The notes below the pieces were generated by a model, which was given only the letters and a program-made list of their open reading frames with translations, was not told the origin of the DNA and ran no database searches. The translations under genes were made by a program, and so were the position numbers. 64,000 bases of DNA from Phlebotomus papatasi (lineage: Eukaryota > Arthropoda > Insecta > Diptera > Psychodidae), in contig NC_077223.1 in NCBI RefSeq assembly GCF_024763615.1, positions 39,990,627 through 40,054,626 of the forward strand, in the 5' to 3' direction. Shown in pieces: positions 1 through 11,308 of the stretch (position 1 is the first letter of the stretch; the number at the start of each line of letters is the position of its first letter).

Positions 1-59
1 ATTGAAATATCATGACAGATGTTCTTATGAACAAAGAATTTGAAGCAATATCCAAGGCT

Positions 60-1335
60 TTTTGAAGCATTTTAAAGATCGTGCCGATTTGCCGATCTTT
101 GCAAAATCCTGGCGATCTGTCAATATTCGGCAAAGATCGGCAGATCGGCACGATATTTGCAATCGGCATGATCTTTGATGGATTCATTTAAATTAAAAAA
201 AAAAAAACTTGAAGAATCTGCACGATTCTTCCAGAAAGAGAGAGATCGTTTCATTTTCCGCAAAAATCGTGCAGATTTATCAATTTTTGCTAAGATTGCT
301 TCTATCTATCGTATCTATCATCGATCTTTGCGAAAATCATGGCGATCTGTCGATCTCTGTTAAAATTGCGCCAATTTGTGGATGTTCGTAATGATCGTGT
401 TAATTTGTAAATCTCTCTTGAAAATTATGCCGATCTGTCAATATTTGACAATGATCGGCACGATTTTTGCAATCCGCACGATCTTTGATAGAATCATTTA
501 AATAAAAGAAAAAACGTGTATCTGTACGATTTTTCCAGAAAGAGAGAGATCGTTTCAGTTTCCGCAAAAATCCTGCAGATTTATCTTTTTTTGCTAAACC
601 TGTGCTTCTATCTATTGTATATATCGATTTTTGCAAAAATAGTGCAGATCTGTCGATTTCTGCTAAATTTCAGTCAATCTATTGATCTGTGCAAAAATTG
701 TGCCGATCTGTCGATCTCTGTTAAAATTGCACCAATTTGTGGATCTCCATAAAGAGCGTATTAAATTTGTAAATCTCTTCTGAAAATTATGCCGATCTGT
801 CAATATTTGGCAAAGATCGTGCAAGACTGTCATGTTCTGCAAAAATCGTGTACATCTATCAATTTTTGTAAACTCGTTTATGTCTATCGATCTTTGCAAA
901 AATTGTGCCGATCTGTCGATCTCTGTTAAAATTGCACCAATTTGTGGATCTTCATAAAGATCGTGTTAATTTGTAGATTTCTACTGAAAATTATGCTGAT
1001 CTGTCAATATTTGGCAAAGATCGTGCAAAACTGTCATCTTCTGCAATAATCGTGTACGTACATCTATCAATTTTTGTAAACTCGTTTATGTCTGTTGATC
1101 TTTGCAAAAATACAGCCCATCTGTCGATTTCTGCTAAATTTCAGTCAAACTGTCGATCTTTGCAAAAATTGTGTCGATCTATCGACTTTTGCAAAAATCG
1201 TTCATATCTGTCGTTCATAAATTTCGCCGATCTGTCGATCTTTGGCGAAAATCGTGCAGATCTTATAATTTTCTGAAGATATCTCGGTGATTTTGCAATT
1301 TTTGACGTCATATCGGCGCCGTTTTGTAGATTTGA
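60..1335. repeat. GATC-rich degenerate tandem repeat in a TSC2 intron
   Basis: The stretch upstream of the first visible TSC2 exon is built from imperfect copies of sentences such as GCCGATCTGTCAATATTTGG and GATCTGTCGATCTCTGTT. Long matches recur at about 176 and 484 (308 bp apart) and at about 702 and 907 (205 bp apart), so it is a complex, partly higher-order tandem array. Short open frames here are by-products of the repeat. A diverged relative lies near 41640-42010. From 1336 to 1516 I see only AT-rich intron leading to the splice acceptor. Confidence 0.7.
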
Positions 1336-1516
1336 CATTCAAAATTCAGAATGAGTGCCACTTAAAGAACTTAACCTGCTAATCCGATGCACTTTTGTCT
1401 TTCTATAAGCACTCCTTGTCCTAAAACTACATAATTAATGTTGTAAAAAGGCATAAAGAAGAAAAATTACAATGAAAAGTATAAAATAACTGACAGAGAA
1501 ATCATAAAATTTTCAG

Positions 1517-2291
1517 TGCTCAGGAGTCTGAGAGTTGCGATTTCATGTCGTCGACATCGTCATCATCGGCTGCAACGCCATTTTCGGCGCAGCAGCCGCA
1601 GAAGTTTTTCCGTCAGAGTTCCTCTGACGGACGCTACAGCAGTTGCTCGGGAAGTCTCGAGGCTCTGTCGCGTCGTGGCAGTAATCCGGACACAGAGTCT
1701 TCGGACGGTCAAGTTGGATCGTCTCTCAATAAACTCGAGAATCCCATTTCCATTTCATCATCGGGCATTTCCATTCCGCAAATGACAACACCACAATCGA
1801 GTGTGGATCGTCCCAGAGTCCCGTGTGCTTGCTCATGCACGGGCTGGGCAGAAGTGTGCATCAGAAGGCCCACTGGATGTACGTCCTGGGTGATGCGAAT
1901 TCAGAATCAAATTGGGGAAGATTCCTACTCGAATGAATTGCCACTGCATAATCTCACGAGTTTGTTTATGCCGTCAATTGGGGGCGGAGTGATGGGTGGG
2001 GACTTTTTGAATTCCACCCCGTCACCTCAGGTGGTGACGCAGCCAGAGGAAGTGCATGAGAAGGTGCAGCACCCGAAGATGGCCGAATTGGCCAAGCGGA
2101 GGGTAGTTGACGAACAGGAGACACTGCAGTCGCAACCGTCGTTGCCGCATGATGATAAGGTGCCGCAGAGTGGAGCTTCCCTAACGGCCACAACGACGGG
2201 TCCCATTGATATTCCCAAGCAACTTCAGAAGGTCAATGAGTCTGGGAGTTTCAGTGATCACGATCCCGATGCCGATGACGTGGCTTTTCAG
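1517..2291 (+). CDS. TSC2: TSC2 (tuberin/gigas), internal exon A
   Basis: This is the first visible coding exon of tuberin, the GTPase-activating subunit of the TSC1-TSC2 complex that keeps Rheb inactive and so restrains TORC1 at the lysosome. The exon opens after TTTTCAG (AG at 1515-1516) and ends in CAG before GTTAGT, phase 0. The ATG at 1545 is probably not a start, because the frame stays open back to the acceptor. After a Ser-rich stretch, near residue 98 of the exon, comes GWAEVCIRRPTGCTSWVMRI. This matches the tuberin signature that in human reads GWAEILVRRPTGNTSW. The rest (about 130 residues) is low-complexity linker, as in other tuberins. RRGS at about residue 52 resembles a basophilic kinase site (inference). 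The N-terminal TSC1-binding half must lie left of the window. Confidence 0.93.
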
Positions 2292-2339
2292 GTTAGTCAG
2301 ATCATTAAAAAAAAATTACTTTGAGCAAACTGAGATTCT

Positions 2340-3615
2340 TTACATGCGTTTTTGGATCAAGATATTCGATTTCGAAATATTCGATATCGAAATTTCGAAA
2401 ATCTTTATTTCGATTTTAGCTGTCCTGGATCGCAAAAAGTTTGGGCATTCCGAATTATTTTACGATTTCATAGACCTATTGAGCCCAAACAGAAGTAGAT
2501 TTTGATTCTCTAATAGTGTCTTTGATAAAAGGTAAATGGAACTCTATTTGCACAAAAAGTCGTTGAAGTTCGAAGAATTCAAATTCAATTTCGTATTTTC
2601 ATACTAAATTTTCGAACAAGGTGGGGAAAATTTATCAAATATCACACTAAAAAGCTGGCAAAAGAGTTACTCAGTGATTATGGAGTGATTAAATACTGGG
2701 GCAAGAACAGTAAACGTCGTTGTTCTGTTTTTTTCCTCACAACAATATGAAGACTGTCACATTTTGACACTTGAGCACTTCGAAATTCGAACAGGATGTA
2801 ACTTCCGCCACCTTGCGAAAGTATTACGAAGTAGGAAAGTTTTTTTTTTGGATTGTAAAATAGATTTTCGAAGATCTCTGTCAAGATCTACTTCTGTACG
2901 GAAAGACTCTTGACTTACGATATGTTTATTTGAAATTTTATTTTCGGGTGCTTCATAAGGTTCATGTCTTCGGTCAGGGAATCGTAGGGCAAATACGACT
3001 GATCATTGAAGAGTTCTTAATTTCAAATATAAACATATTAAAATTCCACAGAATTCGAAAATGAAAGATTTCGAGATATTCGATATCGAAATTTCGAAAA
3101 TCTGTTTTCGATTTTAGTTGTCAGTTGATTACAAAAAGTTTTGATGTTTCGAATTATTGTAGGATTTCACAAACCCGTTCTTTTACACCCATCTTGATCG
3201 AATTCGTAAAATCGGACTCGGGAGTTTCATTTTTTGGTGCTTCATAAGCTTCATATCTTCAGTCAGGGCATCGAAGGGTGGAGTACTACTGATCATTGGA
3301 AAATTCTCAATTTCAAATATAACTACGGTTATATTTGAACGGTTATAACTTCGGTTATTTAGTAGTCGGTAAATTTGTATTATTTCACGAAACTTTTCAT
3401 TTTCGCTCGATCGAATGATCAAATTTCGACAATCGAAACGGAAGTTATGAAAATATTCACTTTGGATGTTTATGTCACTTGTTAGACTGGGTTCAGGGTA
3501 AGGTGCGACTTAATTTTGGAAAGGTATCGGTCTCAGCTGTAACATACTAAAGTCTCACCGAAAAATGGAAATATCAAAATATTCGATATCGAAATTTCGA
3601 AAACTTGAGAAAACA
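2340..3615. repeat. Duplicated segments in a TSC2 intron
   Basis: The intron 2292-3701 contains three copies of ATTCGATATCGAAATTTCGA (near 2379, 3080 and 3582), the first two followed by further matching sequence. It also holds a repeated block around 2945-3020 and 3235-3320 containing GGTGCTTCATAAG and TGATCATTG. It appears to be an old local duplication of about 700 bp. No coding potential is seen. Confidence 0.6.
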
Positions 3616-3701
3616 TCCAGTCGCGCATTGTGTCCTTATATTTTTGTGACCTTGAATTCCTCGCAAGGTCAAAGTGTAAATGGACTAAAATTAATTTTCA
3701 G

Positions 3702-4578
3702 GATAATGACTCAAGATCGAGAAATCCAGTTCGTCGAGTGAACTCGAGTCCTGAGATGAGTTCCAACTGGCGCAATCCCTTCTTGAGTGGTCAGAAAAGC
3801 GGAGCTGGGGCAGGACCTGGTGCCCAGGGGCCGCCTCAGACGTCAGTGGAGAAGGCTGAACACGAGGAAGAACCGACGGTGCAGACGAGTGTGGAAAGTG
3901 GACAGCAGAAGAAGAAGAGTGCTTATGGGAAGGATATGAGGGTGAGTTGTGAGGCTATTCCAGAGGAGATGGCAGGATCAACGCCACCTAGTGTCGTAGG
4001 ATCAGTGACAAATGAAGGTGGAGAGTTGATGATTGAGGTGACTCGAGCCAAAGGGTCTCTTGTGGCTCCTGGACACCTCACGTCCACCGGATCCCTTCCG
4101 GAAGCCGCTCCAGGAACACAGACAGTCACTCCGACGGAGTCTGGAAGTGTGACACCGCGGAAGCAGCACTCAGCTGATGATGCTGTTCAGCCACCGGTTC
4201 AGCCGAAAATTGATCCGGGAAGCATGAGCCTAAAATTGCCGATTGATGGGCAAAAAGTCACAGCAAAGCCACCACAGTCACCGGCACCGTTATCCCCGAG
4301 ACTTCTGGCCAGGAATGCAGCCAATAAGATCGCGGGAACATCAGTGGGTCCCTTTGGATCCACTGGAAGTTACGATTCAGGCGCCATTGGTGACTTACCA
4401 CGTGGTAGATCCAAGACAATCTCCGTTGTGAGGGAACACTACTCGCGTGATTCCAGATTACGCGGAGCCACAACAACTGGCACATCATCATCGGCTCAGA
4501 GGCGCGATGCTCCATTATCAAGTGTGAATCGATCCGGTATAAATCCGAGTTTCGTCCTCCTCCAGTTCTATCACACAG
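3702..4578 (+). CDS. TSC2: TSC2 (tuberin/gigas), internal exon B
   Basis: The exon starts after TTTTCAG at 3700-3701 (phase 0) and ends at 4578 before GTAAGA, leaving one base of the next codon. It encodes about 292 residues of Ser/Thr/Pro-rich linker between the middle of tuberin and its GAP domain. The last residues, SGINPSFVLLQFYHTG, match the human entry into the RapGAP domain (GINPSFVFLQLYH). At codons 4401-4418 it encodes RGRSKT, an RxRxxT Akt consensus. It sits where human tuberin has the Akt site RPRGYT (Thr1462), so insulin/Akt control is probably kept (inference from position and motif). Homology outside the end is weak, as usual for this linker. Confidence 0.92.
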
Positions 4579-5239
4579 GTAAGACTTAACTGACTTTTGT
4601 TTGAATATTGGAGGTTTTCCATCAATATTTCAGGGAAAAATTTTTATCCTGGATTTAGAAATGCGTTATCCAAGATTTTTATTTTGAATATAAGGCATGG
4701 TATTTTTAGGTTTTTTCTATCTTAGTCCTTGATTTTAGAAATACGTATCTAGATAAAGTTTAAGAGTCTGGATAAAGACCCACTTAAAAGTTATCCAAAT
4801 ATAAAAAACTACTTGGATAAAAAGTGTAAAATTGATTAAATGTTTGTAAATGAGGATTGATGATAACAAAATCTTATAAAAATGGCGGTGATAATCTTAC
4901 AGGATAATAATTCTGGATAAATACTTCTCGAAAGTTATCCGGAATAAAAATTCTTAATTCCTTGGATAAGACGTTTTCGTAATTGTCTTCAATTGTTTCA
5001 GTGGGTGATTGACGACAATTGAATCTAAAAAAAATTGTATGACATGTAAATTTTATCCAAGAAATTGACATTTTTTTTTTAATTTTAAAAGTTTTTGTTT
5101 ATCCACATTTTTTATTTATCGAATATAATACTGTACCGTTAGTTGTAAACTTTTGAAGTCAGATATTATCCAAGAGAATTCGGATAAAAACAGTAATTAT
5201 CCAACTGATATTTTGCAAACGTTTGATTAACTATGCAAT

Positions 5240-5324
5240 ATATGAGACGGTCAGAGCAGAAGTGGTCTCCTTTGTATGCATTTCTCTATTAAAACAGTCC
5301 ACTTCTGCTCTGAACGTCTCATAT
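5240..5324. mobile_element. Small fold-back element, about 85 bp
   Basis: ATATGAGACG at the left returns as CGTCTCATAT at the right, and AGAGCAGAAGTGG pairs with CCACTTCTGCTCT, leaving a short loop. This is a near-perfect hairpin with no coding content, consistent with a MITE. Confidence 0.6.
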
Positions 5325-5578
5325 GACAATAATTTTATCCGGAAATATTCAGTTCTATTTTTCAAAAGTGAAAAGTTGTGATTATCCCATTTACTATGAA
5401 CATTGCTGACTTAAAATGGTTTCTAAATGAATTTTCAAAAGTTGGATAATAATTATCCAACTGTAAATCTTCAATTTTTCTTCTATTTAATGAAAAATAG
5501 TAGGTTTCCTTTTAAATGTGTTATGTTTTGAACAGTACAGTATTGATATGATACAATAATTTTATCCAGAAAATATCA

Positions 5579-6335
5579 ATAGGGTAAGTGTGCCAAATTT
5601 CGGCATAGTTGCATTTAAGCGCCAAAGTCTCAACTTTGAAATGTAATATCTTTAATAGAAATTGATTTTTTTTCACTCCTTCTGTTTAAGGAGTGTTGCT
5701 TAGAACCTTGTAGAAACTTTATCCTCTTTATTTACTCTAAAATCATTCTTAATACAGTAGAGTCTCTGAATCTCTCAAATTCGAACGCCGTTTGGATACA
5801 AAACGTCAATTGTGAGGTTATGTTAGAAAGTTCGTATTCTTGGTGAATGAAAATCATATTTATGTGCTTCTTCCTAAATATTTACATAGATTATGGTCGT
5901 GTAAAATGAAAAAGAAGTATGTTACCATTAAGACTTGCGAGAAAGTACGAGAATTTGATTCAAAGTACAATTTAATCTCACACAAATTTCGTTAGTTTTG
6001 AAAAATCGTTCGAATTTGGGAGGTGAGAAATGTCAAAAATACCCCCCGAGCGTTCGAATTTAGGAGACTCTACTGTACATTTTAAAATGAATAAAAATTT
6101 AGACATAGCTTTGGTGCCCTATTTCGGCCACCTTCATTCTCATAGTTCCTTGCCCTTCAGGAATTCTTCTAATGCCCTTTTTACGTCATCTCGTTTGTTG
6201 AAGCTACATTTTTTGTTATTCTTTTGCATTGTATAATCTCTAGAGTATGTAAAAACTAAAAATTCATGGAAACTCGAGGAACAAAAAAGGTGGCCGAAAT
6301 TGCAAGCTGGCCGGAATTTAGCACACTTACCCTAT
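5579..6335. mobile_element. TA-flanked MITE with GGGTAAGTG ends
   Basis: The left end ATAGGGTAAGTGTGCCAAAT is answered at the right by the inverse (ATTTAGCACACTTACCCTAT), and further inward GCCGAAAT and ATTTCGGC pair. The element is about 750 bp, is flanked by TA, and contains a second, nested fold-back at 5753-6077. Its ORFs are short and unrecognisable. Confidence 0.7.
5753..6077. mobile_element. Nested pogo-like MITE (TACAGTAGAGTCTC ends)
   Basis: TACAGTAGAGTCTC at 5753 and GAGACTCTACTGTA at 6077 are inverted ends, and ATTCGAACG/CGTTCGAAT pair further in. The termini resemble the TACAGTAGACTCTC elements at 12987 and 13334. The TA boundary plus CAG start suggests the pogo/Tigger branch of Tc1/mariner (inference). 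Confidence 0.65.
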
Positions 6336-6842
6336 CTTTTTTTCAATTTTAAAATATTTTGTGTCCGTTTTTTTTTTTAATTTTTCTAATTGATTATTCT
6401 GAAAGGTGATTTGGGATTATCCATTGGATAACACATTATCCAATTGAAAATGTGTATTATTTATCATTTTTTTCATAAACTCGATATTCATTATTTGTTG
6501 AAAAGCCTTCAAATCCATTATCCATGATTTATACTTGTTTTAAACAGTTTATCCATGTTATCTAAAATTCACACAAGAAAAGTTTGATTGTACTCGTGAT
6601 AATCCTTTTCTTTAAATTTCGAAATTGTTCGTAGAAATGTGTGTTTGCTGAGAGGTCAAAGAAGAATTTGTCAAGAATGTTATTCATGTTATCCAGATAA
6701 CAATACAATGAATACATATTTTTTAGGATAAATTTCTAGGTTTAAGAAAAAATCACAGGGTCTTTAAGTTTCTAAGCTAAGCATCAAAAGCTTGGATAAT
6801 ATCAAATGTGTTTTATCGCGATTTTATCTGTCCCAATCGAAG

Positions 6843-7465
6843 GTCAACTGCAGCTGAATGTGACTGAGAGGCCTCTGAGGGTGGACGCAACAAATGCCAA
6901 AGCCATTGCATTATTGGATTTAATTCCGCCTTTCGAAACACATAAAATTGGTGTGTTGTACGTGGGATCGGGTCAGTGCAACAATGAAACTGAAATCCTA
7001 AAAAATCGCTTTGGCTCTTTCCGCTATGCTGAATTCCTGCAAAAACTGGGCACTCTGGTGTCCATTAGGGATGCCAAAGAGCACAATCTCTATATCGATC
7101 TTGACATGGCTGATGGACAGTTTACGTATATCTGGCAGGATGATATTGTTCAGGTGGTGTATCATGTGGCTACGTTGATGCCTAACAAGGAACAGGATCC
7201 CAATTGTACAGAGAAAAAGAAACACATTGGGAATGATTTTGTGAGCATTGTATACAACGAAAGTGGCGAAGAGTACAATCTCAACACCATCAAGTGCCAG
7301 TACAACTATGCAAGTGTCATTGTGGAACCTTTGGAAATGAACAGTTGCAGGGTGTACGTTCGGGCCAAGGAGGACATCAAAGAGTATGTGGCGTATTCTG
7401 AACCAAAGATCGTCAGTGATTCCAGCGCTCCTCTCCTTGCTAGGCAGTTGGCTTTGCACGCTAAT
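6843..7465 (+). CDS. TSC2: TSC2 (tuberin/gigas), RapGAP-domain exon C
   Basis: This exon carries almost the whole catalytic RapGAP domain that stimulates GTP hydrolysis by Rheb. It begins after AG at 6841-6842, the carried G plus GT giving Gly, and ends with LALHAN before GTAAGT (phase 0). Conserved stretches are PPFETHKIGVLYVGSGQ, GSFRYAEFL, DGQFTYIWQDDI, VATLMP, HIGNDFVSIVYNESGE and KIVSDSSAPLLARQLALHAN, all aligning closely with human tuberin. The catalytic 'asparagine thumb' is present in HIGND (Asn codon 7232-7234, equivalent to human Asn1643), so the domain looks active. The ATG at 6806 lies in intron sequence and is not a start. Confidence 0.96.
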
Positions 7466-7967
7466 GTAAGTAGGCTATCAGTTTTGTTAATTTTCAGATT
7501 ATCAGCACTTGGATAAAGAGGGTACTTTGTCTGGATAAACTTGATACATTGGAAATGAAAGCTACCTTTATTGATTTAAAAGCTAATTAATACACTTTCT
7601 ATTAAAGTTATCCAGGTTATCCAAGATTTTGCTTAGCTGGATAATCTTGGATAAAACTGTATTTGAACACAAAAATTTTCATGGACTTGAAATCGAACAC
7701 TTGATACCTTTTTAACATTAAAAATTTGGTTTGGATAAATCTGGATAAGCGTCAACTAAATATGATTTACTGACAATTTGTTTTACTACTGGCATTTAAT
7801 TTTGTATATTCATTTTTTTTTTAAATAAACTAAAATGTATGTTTGGTAGGTATATTTTCAAAAAGAGGGCGTGGCATAAATTTTTTGACCAATCGTGACA
7901 TTTTCCGACATTTTGAAATTTAATCAATGCATGATGCCTTTTCTTTTGGTTTCTATCATGTTTTTAG
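7466..7967. other. TSC2 intron, 502 bp
   Basis: AT-rich intron with several GGATAA/TTATCC motifs up to about 7760, then unstructured sequence. It ends in TTTTTAG. Nothing else is seen. Confidence 0.7.
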
Positions 7968-8069
7968 CTCGCCTCTCTTGTGTCCAAGAGCTTGAAGAAT
8001 AAAGGACAAGGACCTTATGCGTCTAATTGGCTGGAGCGGTTGCGAAAGATCAAGAGAATGAGGACAAAA
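7968..8069 (+). CDS. TSC2: TSC2 (tuberin/gigas), exon D
   Basis: A 102-bp, 34-codon, phase 0-0 exon between TTTTTAG and GTAAGG. It encodes a tail ending in PYASNWLERLRKIKRMRTK, which matches the human segment after the GAP domain (YPSKWIARLRHIKRLRQ). In mammals this basic stretch overlaps a reported calmodulin-binding region. It is too short to appear in a length-filtered ORF list and was found by following the reading frame. Confidence 0.9.
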
Positions 8070-8128
8070 GTAAGGTTATGAAACAGTTTTTTCTCTTTCA
8101 AATTATCAAGAAATTTGTTGATCTTTAG

Positions 8129-8284
8129 CTTCTCAATGAGTCAAAGACTGCAGCTGAGGGCATGGGAGGTAGTCAGCAAGGCGGTGGAGCTGAGCAGGAC
8201 AAAGGTGGAGGAGGAGCTTCTGGGCAAGACGGCGCTACTGCCAAGAAGTCTCAAATGGATGATTTTACACTGTACACGCTGTAA
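8129..8284 (+). CDS. TSC2: TSC2 (tuberin/gigas), terminal exon E
   Basis: The last exon follows a 59-bp intron (8070-8128; acceptor ATCTTTAG) and encodes 51 residues before TAA at 8282-8284. It begins LLNESKTAAEG, runs through a Gly/Gln-rich stretch and ends MDDFTLYTL. The ending recalls the human C-terminus only loosely (EDFTEFV). No canonical AATAAA was found close behind the stop. This exon sets the 3' end of the gene. Confidence 0.88.
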   Translation, partial: LLNESKTAAEGMGGSQQGGGAEQDKGGGGASGQDGATAKKSQMDDFTLYTL

Positions 8285-9077
8285 TTTCCGCGATGAACAC
8301 CGAAACCACAATCTGTGGCGATTTAATTTGATAAATTGGCGGTAAATTGCGCCATAGATGCTTTGTGTGTTGATACTATTGCTAATTGATGTAATTGAAT
8401 GGCTGACAAAGAAAGAGATAAAAAAATGAGCAAGTAAAATGTCTGGTTCTTTTATTTTGAACTTGGCGAATGGTCAATGTGGTAAGGTTAGGTCTTTTAT
8501 CATCGAATCTCCATCGGAATTTTTTTTTTATTCTCTTCAAGTACAACCGTATCAAACTATTAGAATTGGCGATCGACACAGATTTAAGATCTGAAACAAA
8601 ATGGGGGACAGCCGCATGAGAGCATTTAAAACATAACCTTAAATTTTACATGAGCAATCTTGCCCTCTTAGAATCTTCCGCAATTCTGGCTTTCTTTCCT
8701 TGTTTATCAGGTATTTTCTAACTTTTCAGTTCAAAATCTTCCTCGTAAACGACCTTCAGAAACTTTGTCATAAATCAAAGCTTACAAATTTCCAGTAAAT
8801 TCTCACTTCTAAATTTTTATGTCCGTCATGATCGAATTCCCACCAAAAACTGACATCTCTACGTTTTCACCTACATGGCAATACTAAAACTACAAAATAA
8901 TGGCTGCCCAATTCTATTAATTTTTGAATTTGAATCTGCAACATGCTCCTTGAACTGAAACTTTTCATTTCCAGATTTTGTGCCACAGTTTAAATTAGTG
9001 AAGATGCACTCACGATGCCGCTGATAAAATGTGAATTGGTTGGAAGCTTTGCATATATATCACGTATAGGTACTTAT
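8285..9077. other. TSC2 3' flank, no gene seen
   Basis: Probable 3' UTR followed by AT-rich intergenic sequence. I see no ORF of interest, no clear repeat and no obvious polyadenylation signal. Confidence 0.5.
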
Positions 9078-9465
9078 TTACTTAGGTGGCTGCAACGTCC
9101 CTTTAAGGGACTGGGCCTCTCGTACTATCCTCCTCCAGGCCAGACGACTTTGCGCCATCTCCCTCCAGCACCTCAGCATCTCCAGCTATTTAAGGACACT
9201 GTCCACTTTCCTTCCATCGCTTTCTGGGGGTCCTCTCATCCTTGTTCTTTCAGGCTCATTGTTTAGTAGCTTTGACATCCTTTGGATCCTTTCAGCTGGC
9301 ATTCGCTGGATATGGCCCAGTCAGGCCAGCTGATTTGGCGTGCTTTGATGGTGGCCATAATGCCTATCTCATCATAAAGGTGTTCCAGCTAATGGTTCGT
9401 CCGGGTACGGTACTCTCCACTAACTATTTCCCTCACTAGCCATAGATCTGTCTAAGCATTCGTCT
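9078..9465 (-). pseudogene. LINE remnant: decayed RTE-like reverse-transcriptase C-terminus
   Basis: Read on the minus strand, the segment gives VREIVSGEYRTRTNH, then LEHLYDEIGIMATIKARQ, and after a frame change GHIQRMPAERIQRM, NNEPERTRMRGPP, VDSVLK, LEMLRCWREMAQSRLAWRRI and VREAQSLKG before a stop at 9078-9080. This is the usual C-terminal tail of insect non-LTR retrotransposon ORF2 proteins (reverse-transcriptase thumb, the 'GHVQRM ... RGRPRKRW' region). In-frame stops (after TRTNH and after VDSVLK) and at least one frameshift show it is dead. Only the last 120-130 codons remain. Assignment to the RTE clade rather than a neighbour is tentative. Confidence 0.8.
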
Positions 9466-9734
9466 TTTATTCGTGATTACTTTTCAACTTGGATCGTCAG
9501 TACTACCTCTAAAACCATAAGTAACCATAGGCCTCACTCTCGTTTTATTATTATAATCTTCGATGACCAAGAAAGCAAGATTACGAAAACTCGCAAGGAG
9601 CCCCAGATTAAAAAGAAACGATTTTATTTTGTGGTGACGCTCCAACCTTCATGGTGGTTACGTGGTTCACTTATCTACCTTATTAATACTCTAATTATAA
9701 TTTAGAAATTGTGTCAAACATACACCGGCTATCT
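9466..9734. other. Flank between LINE remnant and fold-back element
   Basis: No gene is seen. The sequence may continue the LINE upstream on the minus strand, but I could not read a convincing frame. Confidence 0.35.
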
Positions 9735-9906
9735 GCACAGAGAAAAAAAATACCCTAGAATCAATACTTTTTTGGGATACTTTTGGTATTAAAAGGGCTC
9801 CAATACCTCGTGGTATTAAATTCTAGGGTATTTTGGGATTAAATTCAAGAAAATCTCTGTCATTGATTTAATACCATAAAATCATTAAATTTCAATCGCA
9901 ATGAGT

Positions 9907-11067
9907 ATTGATTCTATCCCATTTTGGTATTGATTCTATCCCATTCTGGTATTGATTCTATCCCATTTTGGTATTGATTCTATCCCATTCTGGTATTGAT
10001 TTTAATCCCATTTTGGGATCGATTCTATCCCACTTTGGGATTGATTCTATCCCACTCTGGGATTGATTCTATCCCATTTTGGGATTGATTCTATCCCACT
10101 CTGGGATTTATTTTATCCCACTCTGGGATTAATTCTATCCCATTTTGGGATTGATTCTATCCCACTCTGGGATTGATTTTATCCCACTCTAGGATTGATT
10201 CTATCCCATTTTGGGATTGATTCTATCCCACTCTGGGATTGATTCTATCCCACTCTGGGATTGATTTTATCCCACTCTGGGATTGATTCTATCCCATTTT
10301 GGGATTGATTCTATCCCACTCTGGGATTAATTCTATCCCACTCTGGGATTGATTTTATCCCACTCTAGGATTGATTCTATCCCATTTTGGGATTGATTCT
10401 ATCCCACTCTGGGATTGATTTTATCCCACTCTGGGATTGATTCTATCCCATTTTGGGATTGATTCTATCCCACTCTGGGATTTATTTTATCCCACTCTGG
10501 GATTAATTCTATCCCATTTTGGGATTGATTCTATCCCACTCTGGGATTGATTTTATCCCACTCTAGGATTGATTCTATCCCATTTTGGGATTGATTCTAT
10601 CCCACTCTGGGATTTATTTTATCCCACTCTGGGATTAATTCTATCCCATTTTGGGATTGATTCTATCCCACTCTGGGATTGATTTTATCCCACTCTAGGA
10701 TTGATTCTATCCCATTTTGGGATTGATTCTATCCCACTCTGGGATTGATTCTATCCCACTCTGGGATTGATTTTATCCCACTCTGGGATTGATTCTATCC
10801 CATTTTGGGATTGATTCTATCCCACTCTGGGATTAATTCTATCCCACTCTGGGATTGAATATATCCCACTCTGGGATTGATTCTATCCCATTTTGGTATT
10901 GATTTTATCCCACTCTGGGATTAATTCTATCTCACTCTGGGATTGAATCTATCCCACTCTGGGATTGATTCTATCCCATTTTGGGATTGATTCTATACCA
11001 TTTTGGGATTGATTCTATCCCATTTTGGAATTGATTCAATCCCACTCTGGGATTGATTCTATCCCAT
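9907..11067. repeat. 22-bp palindromic satellite array, left arm
   Basis: About 53 copies of GATTCTATCCCANNNNGGGATT, with NNNN mostly TTTT or CTCT. Each unit contains its own inverted repeat, ATCCCA against TGGGAT or its near form. The variant CTCTAGG recurs near 10187, 10363, 10561 and 10693; the spacings (176, 198 and 132) are all multiples of 22, so blocks of several units have been duplicated. Confidence 0.9.
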
Positions 11068-11308
11068 CGGGAATGAGAATGATACCTTAATAATATAAAA
11101 CTGATACCATAGTATCGTAGAATATATACCTCAGTGGGATAAAATCAATACCCTATAGTCCTTTTGGAATCGGTTTGGGAAGGAAGATGGTAATGACGTG
11201 TCTTGTGCGAGTGTTTTGTATTTAAAGTGAAGTCTGAGTGTATGCTGTCGTTTGCCTGGTTATTAGTGCAAAAGGGCTGCAGTGGATACAGTGTACACAC
11301 CAAAATAC

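Larger units (their letters stand above)
4579..6842. repeat. TSC2 intron rich in GGATAA/TTATCC motifs
   Basis: This 2264-bp intron carries dozens of copies of TTGGATAA, TTATCC and close variants on both strands. The same texture reappears in the next intron (7490-7760), on both sides of the RapGAP exon. It looks like a decayed short-period array. The motif contains the GATA core, but there is no direct evidence of regulatory use. Three fold-back elements are embedded (5240-5324, 5579-6335, 5753-6077). Confidence 0.6.

Noticed and set aside
1545..2324. ATG at 1545 as a gene start
   Set aside because: The frame is open back to the splice acceptor at 1516 and the protein is an internal part of tuberin.
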